Assembly: GCF_006227205.1 (NCBI RefSeq)
Contig: NZ_VCNG01000015.1
Span: 62,001-126,000 of the forward strand
Direction of reading: 5' to 3'
Origin: Pseudomonas sp. ICMP22404
Lineage (GTDB): Bacteria; Pseudomonadota; Gammaproteobacteria; Pseudomonadales; Pseudomonadaceae
Length of the DNA: 64,000 bases
The position numbers and the translations under genes are program-made. Shown here piece by piece: positions 1-7,611 of the stretch (positions within the stretch are counted from its first letter, which is position 1; the number at the start of each line of letters is the position of its first letter). The notes beneath the pieces are model-generated. The model had not been told where the DNA came from and did not search any database. It saw only the letters and a program-made list of their open reading frames with translations.

Positions 1-143
1 AGGTCGTCGGTGCTTCGGCGGTGGCTGCGAAAGTACCCTACAGGCCGGTTCCAGCGCCTACCAGCGGCAAGGCGGTGAGGGAAGCCAGAAGGCGCAGAGG
101 GAAGGGGGCCGCGGCTGCGTCCGAATCGAGCGAGGAGCTCGGT

Positions 144-413
144 ATGCCTGCCCGCGCCTTGCTCATGCTGTTGGGTACTTTCCTGGCGGTGCTGGAGCTG
201 ATTAACCTGGTCGCATGGGTGCCGTCTGTGTTTACCGGACGGTTGCATGCCAGCGGTTTTCGGACGGGCTCGACGATTTTCTATTGGGCCGAGAAACCGC
301 TGACCTTTTCCTTCAACTTGCTGATGGGGGGCGCGGAGGTGTTGATCGTTGGAGCCATCGCCTGGGGGTGCCTGCGCGTGGCGTTTCGGGGGCGGATGGG
401 TTCCAATTCCTGA
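144..413 (+). CDS. Small two-helix membrane protein, unknown function
   Basis: An 89-residue protein beginning at ATG 144, preceded at 132-137 by a strong GAGGAG Shine-Dalgarno sequence seven bases upstream. The reading frame is open back to the left edge of the window, and a GTG at 21 would give 130 residues. The upstream part is Ala/Arg/Lys rich and low complexity, so a longer, partial gene cannot be excluded. Two hydrophobic stretches (about residues 4-28 and 56-78) suggest an inner-membrane protein with a short polar loop. No family is recognised. It is followed by half of a REP-like element and a PhyH gene on the same strand. Confidence 0.6.
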   Translation: MPARALLMLLGTFLAVLELINLVAWVPSVFTGRLHASGFRTGSTIFYWAEKPLTFSFNLLMGGAEVLIVGAIAWGCLRVAFRGRMGSNS

Positions 414-432
414 GTGCAGTTCTGACGCCTCG

Positions 433-479
433 ATGGGGGCCGCTTCGCAGCCCAGCGGGGATGAATCCCCTCGCCACAT
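433..479. repeat. Half copy of a REP-like palindromic element
   Basis: Contains GCAGCCCAGCGGGG followed by ATCCCCTCGCCACA. This is the right arm of the longer inverted element at 34049-34198, here without that copy's extra 17 or so bases. It lies between the small membrane protein gene and the PhyH gene. Confidence 0.6.
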
Positions 480-499
480 ACAAGGATATTGCCAGCGCC

Positions 500-1180
500 A
501 TGACCAACCGCAATCAACTCCACCTGGATGGCTACGTCCTGCTGCATCGTGCGATCCCAACCGAGTGGCTCGCAGAGCTGCGTAGCCTATTCGATGCGGG
601 CGTAATACCGTCTGATCAATGGCCAACCCCCCGTGGCTGGGATTGGCGTCATTCGCTGCTGGACTGCAATCCAACGATCCAGGCGGTGTGTCGTCTGCCA
701 CCGTTGCTGGCGGCAGTGGGCGAGTTGATCGGCGAGCGTTTTTTTCTCGCGCAGGTGGAAGGACGCGAGCCCCTGGCAGGTGGCGGTCATCAGCAGTTGC
801 ACCGCGACCTGTCGGCCCAACGGCCAGGGGATACGGCAGTTGCCCTGGCTTTTTTCGACGATTACGGTCCCGAGAACGGCGCGACGCGTATCGTGCCTGG
901 CAGCCATCGCCCGACGCCGGGAACGCCGTCTTTCGACTTCGCTGACGAGTCCCGCTCCGTGCAGCTTTCAGGGGGGGGCGGCGACATCCTGGTGTTTGAT
1001 GCCGAGCTGGTTCACGCGGCCAGTCTGAACGTGAGTGGGGCTCGTCGTCGTTCGATCTTGGTGGGCTATTTTTCGGAACAGCTTTATGCGTCGCACCTGG
1101 AAACGGCGCACTTACGGAATATCCGGATGGACACGAGCGAGCGGTTCGAGCCTGCCGATTTTGTCTTTGGTTCGGTATAG
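500..1180 (+). CDS. Phytanoyl-CoA dioxygenase (PhyH) family protein
   Basis: A 226-residue protein of the non-haem Fe(II)/2-oxoglutarate dioxygenase PhyH family. The iron-binding HxD is visible in HQQLHRDL. The distal His (ELVHAAS) and a 2-oxoglutarate-binding Arg (ARRRSILVGYF) follow at the expected spacing near the C-terminus. The start is placed at ATG 500 (MTNRNQ) because earlier in-frame starts lie within the REP-like element or the preceding gene; a weak AAGGAT lies about 13 bases upstream. The region GARRRSILV and the double-stranded beta-helix layout are complete. The substrate cannot be read from sequence; related proteins hydroxylate small metabolites. It appears monocistronic and converges on the GNAT gene. 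Confidence 0.8.
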   Translation: MTNRNQLHLDGYVLLHRAIPTEWLAELRSLFDAGVIPSDQWPTPRGWDWRHSLLDCNPTIQAVCRLPPLLAAVGELIGERFFLAQVEGREPLAGGGHQQLHRDLSAQRPGDTAVALAFFDDYGPENGATRIVPGSHRPTPGTPSFDFADESRSVQLSGGGGDILVFDAELVHAASLNVSGARRRSILVGYFSEQLYASHLETAHLRNIRMDTSERFEPADFVFGSV

Positions 1181-1196
1181 CCGATGCAGCTTTCAG

Positions 1197-1754
1197 TTAC
1201 CGTCTCTGAGTAGTACGCCCCAGCCACTGCTCACGGTCCAATGCCCATACCTCTTTGTCCAATTCCCCGCTGACAAATCGCCCCCGTTCAGTCCTGAGTA
1301 ATCGCATCCCCTCACGTTCCGAAATGCGCCGAGAGGCCTGGTTACCAACGGCCTTGGGCACCACCATTACCGGGCGATCAAGCGTCACGAACCAATACTC
1401 GTTGATCACCTCGCACGCCTCGCTCATGTAGCCGAACCCTTGCCATTGCGGTGACAACCAGAAGCCGCGGTGGTTGTCTGGTTGGTCAAAGAGGGAAATG
1501 CTGCCGATGATCTGGGTCGGGTCTGACGCCAGGCGGATCATCCAGTGCCACTCTTTGCCACGCTCGATGGCGGGCAGGGCGTGGTCGCGCACGTAGGCCA
1601 GCGCGCCGTCGGCGGGGTAGGGCCAAGACACTCGGCTATCGAGGTAGCGGACCACTTCCCATTGGGGGAACAGCGCCTGGATGGCGGGGGCGTCGGTCAG
1701 TTGCAGTGGAGTGAGGATCAGGCGTTGGGTTTGGAAGGTCGGGAAGCTGGGCAT
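1197..1754 (-). CDS. GNAT family N-acetyltransferase (RimJ/RimL-like)
   Basis: A 185-residue acetyltransferase. It opens with the QTQRLILTPL strand typical of the RimJ/RimL type (Acetyltransf_3), continues with a central WHWMIRL/IIGSISL beta core, and has the acetyl-CoA-binding turn in SPQWQGFGYMSEA (the usual Q/RxxGxG/A is represented by QWQGFGYM). The C-terminal N-Q-A-S-R-R-I segment corresponds to the conserved Asn helix. It probably transfers an acetyl group from acetyl-CoA to an amine; the acceptor is unknown. The gene converges on the PhyH gene, 16 bases away, and its upstream side holds a large REP array. Confidence 0.85.
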   Translation of the reverse strand: MPSFPTFQTQRLILTPLQLTDAPAIQALFPQWEVVRYLDSRVSWPYPADGALAYVRDHALPAIERGKEWHWMIRLASDPTQIIGSISLFDQPDNHRGFWLSPQWQGFGYMSEACEVINEYWFVTLDRPVMVVPKAVGNQASRRISEREGMRLLRTERGRFVSGELDKEVWALDREQWLGRTTQRR

Positions 1755-1844
1755 GGCGGTCGGTCCTTGAGCGCGGATGGATGAAGGTAATTGGATTCCG
1801 GTATCGATGTCGACTGGGATGGGAGTGAAAACGGTAGGTCTGTT

Positions 1845-2304
1845 GGCATCGGTGCTGGATGTGCTGCCGTCTTCGCGAGCAAGCCCGCTCCCACATTGGA
1901 TTGTGGCCTGCTACATGACCTGAGTTCGTCCCCGGATCCCCTGTGGGAGCGAGCCTGCTCGCGATAGCGGTGGGCCTGCTGGCATCGGTGCTGGATGTGC
2001 TGCCGCCATCGCGAGCAGGCTCGCTCCCACATTGGATTGTGGCCTGCTACATGACCTGAGTTCGTCCCCGGATCCCCTGTGGGAGCGAGCCTGCTCGCGA
2101 TAGCGGTGGGTCTGTTGGCATCGGTGCTGGATGTGCTGCCGTCTTCGCGAGCAAGCCCGCTCCCACATTGGATTGTGGCCTGGTTACATGACCTGAGTTC
2201 GTCCCAGATCCCCTGTGGGAGCGAGCCTGCTCGCGATAGCGGTGGGTCTGTTGGCATCGGTGTTGAATGTGCTGCCGTCATCGCGAGCAGGCTCGCTCCC
2301 ACAA
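1845..2304. repeat. Tandem REPIN array, 136-bp period
   Basis: A 136-bp unit starts at 1845, 1981 and 2117, with a partial fourth copy at 2253-2304. Each unit begins GGCATCGGTGCTGGATGTGC. It carries two inverted REP arms (CGCGAGCAGGCTCGCTCCCAC and its reverse) separated by the unit-specific GATTGTGGCCTG...CCTGAGTTCGTCC linker. The copies differ by few substitutions plus a compensating +1/-1 indel in the third. The array fills most of the 570-base gap 1755-2324; no gene is seen there. Apparent ORFs across it are REP translations. Confidence 0.92.
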
Positions 2305-2324
2305 AAGCAGAGCCTCGGGATTCC

Positions 2325-2954
2325 TTAGTGACTCATACCCTTGAGCCGCTCCGACATTTTGACCAACGCCGCCAACGAGTCCGCATCCATCTTGCGCATC
2401 AACGCGCCGCGCCGGACCTTCACGGTCACTTCGCTCAACCCCAAGCGTCCGGCCACTTGTTTGTTCAGCAAGCCTGACACCACCCACTCCATCACGTCCC
2501 GTTCGCCGTCAGTCAGGCTGTCATAGCGCCGTTTCAAGTCATCCATCACCGAGGCGGCCTTGCGCCGTTCCCTGTCGCGGTTCAGGCCCTGGCTGATGGC
2601 GTCGAGCAGGTCTTGCTCACGGAAGGGCTTGGTCAAGAACTCCAGCGCCCCGGCCTTCATGGCTTTTACCGACATGGGGATGTCGCCGTGGGCGGTGATG
2701 AAGATCACGGGGAGCTGGAGGTTCAAGCGTGCCATTTCCTGCTGGAAGTCCAGCCCGCTCATCCCCGGCATGCGCACGTCGAGGATCAGGCAGGCGGGGA
2801 TGTCTGGCAGCGCGGCGTCCATGAATTCGCGCGCCGAGGCGAAAGCCATGCTCGGCAGGCCCACGGAGGCCAGCAGGTCTTGCAGTGAGACGCGTACGGA
2901 GCTGTCGTCGTCAACGATGTACACCATCGCTTCGGCAAGTTGGGGCTCAGTCAT
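2325..2954 (-). CDS. FixJ/NarL-type response regulator
   Basis: A 209-residue two-component regulator. The N-terminal receiver domain (about 1-125) has the acidic pocket D15-D17, phosphoacceptor Asp59 in LILDVRMPGMSG, a conserved Thr (FITAHGD) and Lys (FLTKPF). The C-terminal LuxR/FixJ-type helix-turn-helix (about 140-205) contains LTDGERDVMEWVVSGLLNKQ and LGLSEVTVKVRRG. The motif order matches the FixJ/TtrR/StyR class, which usually activates a linked operon. Its start overlaps the 3' end of the adjacent kinase gene by eight bases, so the pair is almost certainly co-translated. It is the last gene of the transporter operon. The target promoter is not known. Confidence 0.9.
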   Translation of the reverse strand: MTEPQLAEAMVYIVDDDSSVRVSLQDLLASVGLPSMAFASAREFMDAALPDIPACLILDVRMPGMSGLDFQQEMARLNLQLPVIFITAHGDIPMSVKAMKAGALEFLTKPFREQDLLDAISQGLNRDRERRKAASVMDDLKRRYDSLTDGERDVMEWVVSGLLNKQVAGRLGLSEVTVKVRRGALMRKMDADSLAALVKMSERLKGMSH

Positions 2955-3999
2955 CGGATTCTCTTGTCACCGCCGGCAGGGTGAAGTGGAAGGTTGCGCC
3001 GGATTGCGGGTTGCTGGATACCCAGATACGCCCATCATGGGCCTCGATGATCGAGCGACTGATGGCCAGGCCCATGCCCATGCCGTCTGGCTTGGTGCTG
3101 TAGAACGCGTCGAACGCCCGCTCGTGGTCGTTTCCAGACAGGCCCTTGCCCTGGTCGGACACGGAAAACAACAGTTGCTGACCGGACTCCAGCACGGCAT
3201 GAAACTCCAGGAACCGCTGGTCGGCGTCGACCTGGCGCATCGCGTCGATCCCATTCATCGCCAGGTTCAATATCACCTGTTGGATCTGCACTTCATCCGC
3301 CAGCATCGGCGGCAGGCCTTCCTGGATATGCACGCGCAGGGTGATGCCTTGCTCGTTCAGTTCTCCGGCCAACAGTCGCAGGGCGGTATTGACCGTGTCG
3401 GCGACGTTCAACCATTGCTTGGTGGGGGCCTGGTGCCGGGCCATGCCGCGCAGGCGGGTGATGATTTCACTGGCCCTATGGGTATCGGCGATGATGCGTT
3501 CCACCGCCAGGCGGGCCTTGGGCAAATTGGGTGGCTCCGTTGCCATCCAGCGCAGGCAGGCGCCGCTGCTGTTGGCGACGGCGGCCAAGGGCTGGTTCAC
3601 TTCGTGGGCGATGGAGGCGGCCAGTTCGCCCAGCATGTTGACCCGAGCGATGTGTGCCAGGTGTGCGCGGGTTCGATGCACGGTTTCGATGGCGGCCGAC
3701 AGGCGCAGGGCCAGGTAGGTCGTGCCGGCGATGGCGGCGAGGCTGATCAGCACGTTGATCTGGCCGGCCTCCGAATCACCGAAGCGTGTCAGCCGATAGC
3801 TGAAGATCGTCAGCACCATGCAAATGAACGATACGCCCGCGACCGCACGCGCTGGCAGGATCCTCACGGCAATCAGCACCACGACGATCTGGAAGACTCC
3901 CACGGCGATCTCGAGATCGGTGATGGTGTCTATCGCCGCGATGCCGAGCGCCAGCCCCAGCAGAAGCAGCAGACGCAGCGCCCATTGAGTTTTTCTCAT
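2947..3999 (-). CDS. Membrane-embedded sensor histidine kinase
   Basis: A 350-residue kinase. Four hydrophobic segments occupy the first 100 residues (about 6-23, 30-46, 50-68, 82-99) with only short loops, so there is no periplasmic sensory domain. The HisKA motif carries His132 in ASIAHEVNQPLAAV, the FixL/DctB-like HEVNQPL variant. The HATPase domain shows N (NLAMNGIDAM), G1 (SDQGKGL) and G2 (GMGMGLAIS) boxes. No Shine-Dalgarno sequence is well placed at ATG 3999, but the ATG overlaps the stop of a 17-codon ORF that has one (3996-4049). The partner regulator overlaps downstream. Its place in a transporter operon suggests it senses a membrane event or the transporter itself; that is inference. 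Confidence 0.9.
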   Translation of the reverse strand: MRKTQWALRLLLLLGLALGIAAIDTITDLEIAVGVFQIVVVLIAVRILPARAVAGVSFICMVLTIFSYRLTRFGDSEAGQINVLISLAAIAGTTYLALRLSAAIETVHRTRAHLAHIARVNMLGELAASIAHEVNQPLAAVANSSGACLRWMATEPPNLPKARLAVERIIADTHRASEIITRLRGMARHQAPTKQWLNVADTVNTALRLLAGELNEQGITLRVHIQEGLPPMLADEVQIQQVILNLAMNGIDAMRQVDADQRFLEFHAVLESGQQLLFSVSDQGKGLSGNDHERAFDAFYSTKPDGMGMGLAISRSIIEAHDGRIWVSSNPQSGATFHFTLPAVTRESDD

Positions 4000-4049
4000 T
4001 GAATATTCATCTCGTATCGCTCGATCCGGCCGGGCTTCGACCTTGTCAT
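3996..4049 (-). CDS. Possible 17-codon leader ORF coupled to the histidine kinase
   Basis: ATG at 4049 reads MTRSKPGRIERYEMNIQ and stops with a TGA whose bases overlap the kinase start (ATGA). A GAGGTG Shine-Dalgarno sequence sits six bases before its ATG and overlaps the stop of the ATPase gene. The kinase start itself lacks a good ribosome site, so this short ORF may deliver ribosomes to it. The peptide is basic and not hydrophobic. It is too short to judge by composition, so coding status rests on the signals and the overlap. Confidence 0.45.
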   Translation of the reverse strand: MTRSKPGRIERYEMNIQ

Positions 4050-4059
4050 TTGAATCACC

Positions 4060-5364
4060 TCAGGACGGATTGTCCAGGCTGAACTGATCGGCCACTTCAT
4101 CGTAGGCGAACAGCTCCGCATAGCGTCCCCACTGCGTGACGCAGTCCAGGGTGTGGGCGGCGTCGTGCTCGGACATGAAGTCCTCCAGTTGGTCCCGGAA
4201 ACGTCGGGCGGGCGCCGTGCGGGTAGGGCGGTCGTCCAGCACTCTTCGCACATGCCCCACCAGCGGGACATACCGGAGCAGGTGCCGGGCGAACAATTGC
4301 TTGCGCTCATCGACATCTGACTCCCCGTAGCGATGCCCGGCGGGTAGCAGGGTGAGGGTCCCATCATGCAGGTCGGCGAAACGCATCAGCTGCAGCACCT
4401 CGGCGACCGGAAAAAGATCACTGTCGCTGTAGCGCAGCGCCCCCGCAAGCTCCCGCAGATCGGCCTGGCCGTCAAAGGGGTGATCCTGGACCGCTTCGAT
4501 CAATCCGGCCAGTGCGTTGGTGGAGATCGACGGCAAGACCATGCCCACGCCCGTACCTGCAAACACACCCTGGCGTGGAGAATCCGCACGTCCACCACCG
4601 GCCATCTGCACGTAGATGTGTTCCACCAAGGCCTGGAACGCCAGGTCGGAGCGATTGCGCGGCTGGGGTAGGTCGACGCTGATTTCCTTCATGATGCGCC
4701 CCGGATTGGAGGAAAAGATCAGTATCCGGTCGCACATCAGCACGGCTTCTTCGATGTTATGGGTGACCATCATGATCGACTTGAGCGGCATCCTCCCTTC
4801 GCGCCACAGGTCCAGCAAGTCGGTGCGCAGGGTTTCGGCGGTGAGCACGTCCAATGCGGAGAACGGTTCGTCCATCAACAGCACATCCGGGGCGACCACC
4901 AGCGCCCGCGCCAGGCCGACACGCTGGCGCATGCCGCCGGACAACTCCTTCGGGAAGGCGCTTTCAAAGCCGTCGAGGCCGATCATGTCGATGGCGGCCA
5001 GGGCCCGTCGGCGGCGCTCGGGCACCGGCACGTTCAAGGCTTCGAGGCCGACCTCGACGTTCTGCAATACCGTCAGCCAGGGAAACAGGGCGAAGCTCTG
5101 GAACACCATGCGTACCGAACTCGCTGATCCCTGGGCATCGACGGGGAATTCAACCACGCCCGCGGTCGGCGAAATCAGGCCTGCGATGGAGCGCAGCAAG
5201 GTCGACTTTCCAGACCCTGAGCGTCCCAGCAGACCGACGATTTCGCCCTCGTTCAGGCGCATGCAGACATCGTCCAGGACCCGCCGCTCGGCGCCGCCGG
5301 CCGTGCCATAGACATGACCCACTTGCTGCACGTCGACCAGGCAGCGCTTCTCCATCACTTGCAT
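4060..5364 (-). CDS. NitT/TauT-type ABC transporter ATPase with AAA-associated C-terminal domain
   Basis: A 434-residue ATPase. The ABC domain (about 1-265) has Walker A (GRSGSGKST, residues 47-55), signature LSGGMRQRV, Walker B LLMDEPFSALD and the H-loop in MMVTHNIEEAV. A further 160 or so residues (from about GTGVGMVLPS to the end) form the extra domain seen in the AAA_assoc_C group of nitrate/sulfonate-like ATPases. The start is ATG 5364 (MQVMEK), ten bases after the permease stop, with GAGGAT upstream; longer in-frame starts lie inside the permease gene. It energises the fused permease encoded just before it. No binding protein is encoded nearby and the substrate is unknown. Confidence 0.9.
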   Translation of the reverse strand: MQVMEKRCLVDVQQVGHVYGTAGGAERRVLDDVCMRLNEGEIVGLLGRSGSGKSTLLRSIAGLISPTAGVVEFPVDAQGSASSVRMVFQSFALFPWLTVLQNVEVGLEALNVPVPERRRRALAAIDMIGLDGFESAFPKELSGGMRQRVGLARALVVAPDVLLMDEPFSALDVLTAETLRTDLLDLWREGRMPLKSIMMVTHNIEEAVLMCDRILIFSSNPGRIMKEISVDLPQPRNRSDLAFQALVEHIYVQMAGGGRADSPRQGVFAGTGVGMVLPSISTNALAGLIEAVQDHPFDGQADLRELAGALRYSDSDLFPVAEVLQLMRFADLHDGTLTLLPAGHRYGESDVDERKQLFARHLLRYVPLVGHVRRVLDDRPTRTAPARRFRDQLEDFMSEHDAAHTLDCVTQWGRYAELFAYDEVADQFSLDNPS

Positions 5365-5374
5365 TGGTTCATCC

Positions 5375-7114
5375 TCAATCGATTCGCAGTCGGCGCTCGG
5401 CGAAACCGTACAAGGGACGCCACAGCAGTTGATTGAAACCCACGACAAAGATCGCCATGACCGAAACCCCCAGCGCCACCCGTTGCATGTCTCCCGCCTC
5501 GGTGGCCTGGGCAATGAAGGCGCCGAGCCCTGACGCGTACAGATGCTCGTTACCCCAGGATACGGCCTCGGCGACGATGCTGGCGTTCCACGATCCGCCC
5601 GCCGCCGTCAGGGCGCCGGTGACGTAGTAGGGAAAGACGCCGGGCAGGGCGAACTGTCGCCACCATTGCCAACCGCGCAGGTGGAAGCTGCGGGTGGCTT
5701 CTCGCAGGTCGGTTGGGAGCGCACTGGCCCCGGCGATCACGTTGAACAGGATGTACCACTGGGTGCCCAGCACCATCAGCGGCGACAGCCAGACATCGGG
5801 GTTCAGTTTCAAGGCAACGATGGCGACCACCGCAAACGGGAACAGCACGTTGGCGGGAAAGGCCGCCAACAGTTGTGCGATGGGCTGCAGGCGTTCGGCC
5901 CAGCGCGGGTTCAGGCCGATCCACACGCCGACGGGTACCCAGACCAGACTGGCGAGCGCGATGAGCACGACGACGCGCAGCAGGGTGGCAAGCCCCAGGC
6001 TGACGGCGCTGATGACGTCCTCCAGGCCCAAGGTACTGCTAATGAAGGCTGACAACTGAAAGATTCCGGCCATGCAGGCCAGGACGATCAAGGCAATCCA
6101 GAGTAGGTCGGTCGTGCGGCTGAAACGGGCACTGGCCTTGAAGCGCAGGCGGGGCAGCGTGGGGAGTTTGTCCAGGAATAAGGAACTCCTGAGACTGCCC
6201 AGTGCCAGCAGCGCCAAGGGCACCAGGCGAGTCGAGCGCAGCAGGTCGTAGACCCTGGAGCGAGGGCGCTTCTGGGAGGCGGTCTGCTCGAAGCGAAACC
6301 GGTCCGCCCAGGCCACGATCGGCCGGAAGAACAACAGGTCGTAGAGCATGATCACCACGGCCATGGCCAGCACGGCCCAGGCGGTCGCGACGATGTCTTT
6401 GCGTTCGATCGCCAGCGCCAGCCAGGAACCGATCCCCGGCAAATTCACGGTGGTGTTGCCCACAGTAATGGCCTCGCACGCCACCACGAAAAACCAGCCA
6501 CCGGACATGGACATCATCATGTTCCACACCAGCCCTGGCGTGGCGAAGGGCAACTCCAGCCTGATGAACCGCTGCCAGGGCGAAAACGCAAACTGCCGGC
6601 TGACTTCGTAGAGATCGTTGGGTACGGTCCTCAGTGATTGATAGACGCTGAAGGTCATGTTCCAGACCTGGCTGGTGAAAATGGCGAAGATCGCTGCGCA
6701 CTCCACCCCGGACTCCTTGCCTGGGAAGAGCCCCATGAAGAACACCACGGTGAAGGTCAGGAACCCCAGGACCGGCACGGATTGAAGAACATCCAGTGCC
6801 GGCAGGATGACCAGGGCGGCCTTGCGACTTTTCGCCGCCAACGTGGCGATGAGCAGGGAAAACACAAAGGACGCAAACAGCGCGATGAACATGCGCAAGG
6901 TGGTACGCAGGGTGTATCCCGGCAAGTGGGCCAGATCGAGTGACAGCGGCGAGGCATCCAGCACACCGAGCGGCTGGTTCATTTGCTCGACGCCGTAGGT
7001 AATGAATACGACCAGCACCACGATGAGGCCAACCAGCGTGACATCAGCCCACCAGGCACCTGGCTCGTTGTATTTGAAAGGGGTCAATGCTGAGGCGGCG
7101 AGTGGAGAGCGCAT
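5375..7114 (-). CDS. Fused double-domain ABC transporter permease
   Basis: A 579-residue inner-membrane protein made of two BPD_transp_1 (MetI-like) units in tandem. Two EAA loops, the contact sites for the ATPase, are visible: LYEVSRQFAFSPWQRFIRLE at about 168 and LREATRSFHLRGWQWWRQF at about 470. About a dozen hydrophobic segments are present. Such fused permeases pair with AAA_assoc ATPases, as here. The start ATG 7114 has AGAGGTG seven bases upstream and begins the operon permease-ATPase-kinase-regulator. A solute-binding protein, normally required for import in this family, is absent from both sides, so either it lies elsewhere or the system works without one. Confidence 0.9.
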   Translation of the reverse strand: MRSPLAASALTPFKYNEPGAWWADVTLVGLIVVLVVFITYGVEQMNQPLGVLDASPLSLDLAHLPGYTLRTTLRMFIALFASFVFSLLIATLAAKSRKAALVILPALDVLQSVPVLGFLTFTVVFFMGLFPGKESGVECAAIFAIFTSQVWNMTFSVYQSLRTVPNDLYEVSRQFAFSPWQRFIRLELPFATPGLVWNMMMSMSGGWFFVVACEAITVGNTTVNLPGIGSWLALAIERKDIVATAWAVLAMAVVIMLYDLLFFRPIVAWADRFRFEQTASQKRPRSRVYDLLRSTRLVPLALLALGSLRSSLFLDKLPTLPRLRFKASARFSRTTDLLWIALIVLACMAGIFQLSAFISSTLGLEDVISAVSLGLATLLRVVVLIALASLVWVPVGVWIGLNPRWAERLQPIAQLLAAFPANVLFPFAVVAIVALKLNPDVWLSPLMVLGTQWYILFNVIAGASALPTDLREATRSFHLRGWQWWRQFALPGVFPYYVTGALTAAGGSWNASIVAEAVSWGNEHLYASGLGAFIAQATEAGDMQRVALGVSVMAIFVVGFNQLLWRPLYGFAERRLRID

Positions 7115-7340
7115 CGTGCACCTCTTTTGTATCGTCGGTGTTTGAGTGCGGCGAGATTAAGTCCAGCCTCTGGCGATGACCACTGAGATTAAGGGCGGGA
7201 AAATATACGTTGGTATATCGAGGGGCGTGGCAAGGGGATCTGATCCGGTTTTTTTGCTGACAGGTGCGGCTGTAATGCAACCTGAGTTTCAAGCCAGAAT
7301 ATTGCGAGGTATTCATCGGAAACCGAGTTCACCTCAGAGT

Positions 7341-7435
7341 CCTGTGGGAGCGAGCCTGCTCGCGATGGCGCTCTGTCAGTCGGCAAGGAAGTTGACTGTG
7401 CCGACGTCATCGCGAGCAGGCTCGCTCCCACAGGG
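7341..7435. repeat. REPIN (inverted REP pair)
   Basis: GTGGGAGCGAGCCTGCTCGC at the left and its reverse complement at the right enclose about 45 bases. It lies in the 365-base gap 7115-7479 between the transporter operon and the small membrane protein gene. The rest of that gap presumably holds the operon promoter, but no clear site was identified. Confidence 0.85.
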
Positions 7436-7479
7436 GTTATGAAGTGGCTGCTTGCTGTGTGTTTCTTTCTGGAGTGCTT

Positions 7480-7563
7480 ATGACGAAGATGGCAATTTTT
7501 CTGGGTGGTTTCCTGGCGTTGACCTTGCTGATTGGCGTGCTTGCGACGATTCCGCCGGTGTAG
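7480..7563 (+). CDS. 27-residue single-span membrane miniprotein
   Basis: ATG 7480 opens a 27-codon frame. It encodes a short charged start (MTKM), an uninterrupted hydrophobic segment of about 20 residues (AIFLGGFLALTLLIGVLATI) and the end PPV. TGGAG lies five to nine bases upstream. Third-codon positions are GC rich in the manner of the neighbouring genes. The layout fits a single-pass inner-membrane peptide. No homologue is named here. It is followed at once by a palindrome that could end its transcript, and it converges on cheB. Confidence 0.6.
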   Translation: MTKMAIFLGGFLALTLLIGVLATIPPV

Positions 7564-7568
7564 ACGCC

Positions 7569-7598
7569 TGTGGCGAGGGGATAAATCCCCTCGCCACA
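7569..7598. repeat. Short perfect REP-like palindrome (second family)
   Basis: TGTGGCGAGGGGAT joined directly to ATCCCCTCGCCACA, nearly perfectly self-complementary. It sits between the convergent ends of the miniprotein gene and cheB, where it may act as a transcription stop. A close copy lies at 30992-31021. Confidence 0.8.
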
Positions 7599-7611
7599 AA
7601 GCCCCCGATGG

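Noticed and set aside
1718..2302. ORFs across the REP array encoding MGASLLAMT / RAGSLPQG repeats
   Set aside because: These peptides are standard translations of REP sequences and recur wherever REPs occur here.
1845..2304. Regular repeats resembling a CRISPR array
   Set aside because: The whole 136-bp unit is repeated, including what would be spacers, the units contain REP palindromes, and no cas genes are nearby.
2560..4002. Long plus-strand ORF of 480 codons opposite the two-component genes
   Set aside because: It is the antisense shadow of two genes with intact motifs; its translation is low-complexity and matches nothing.
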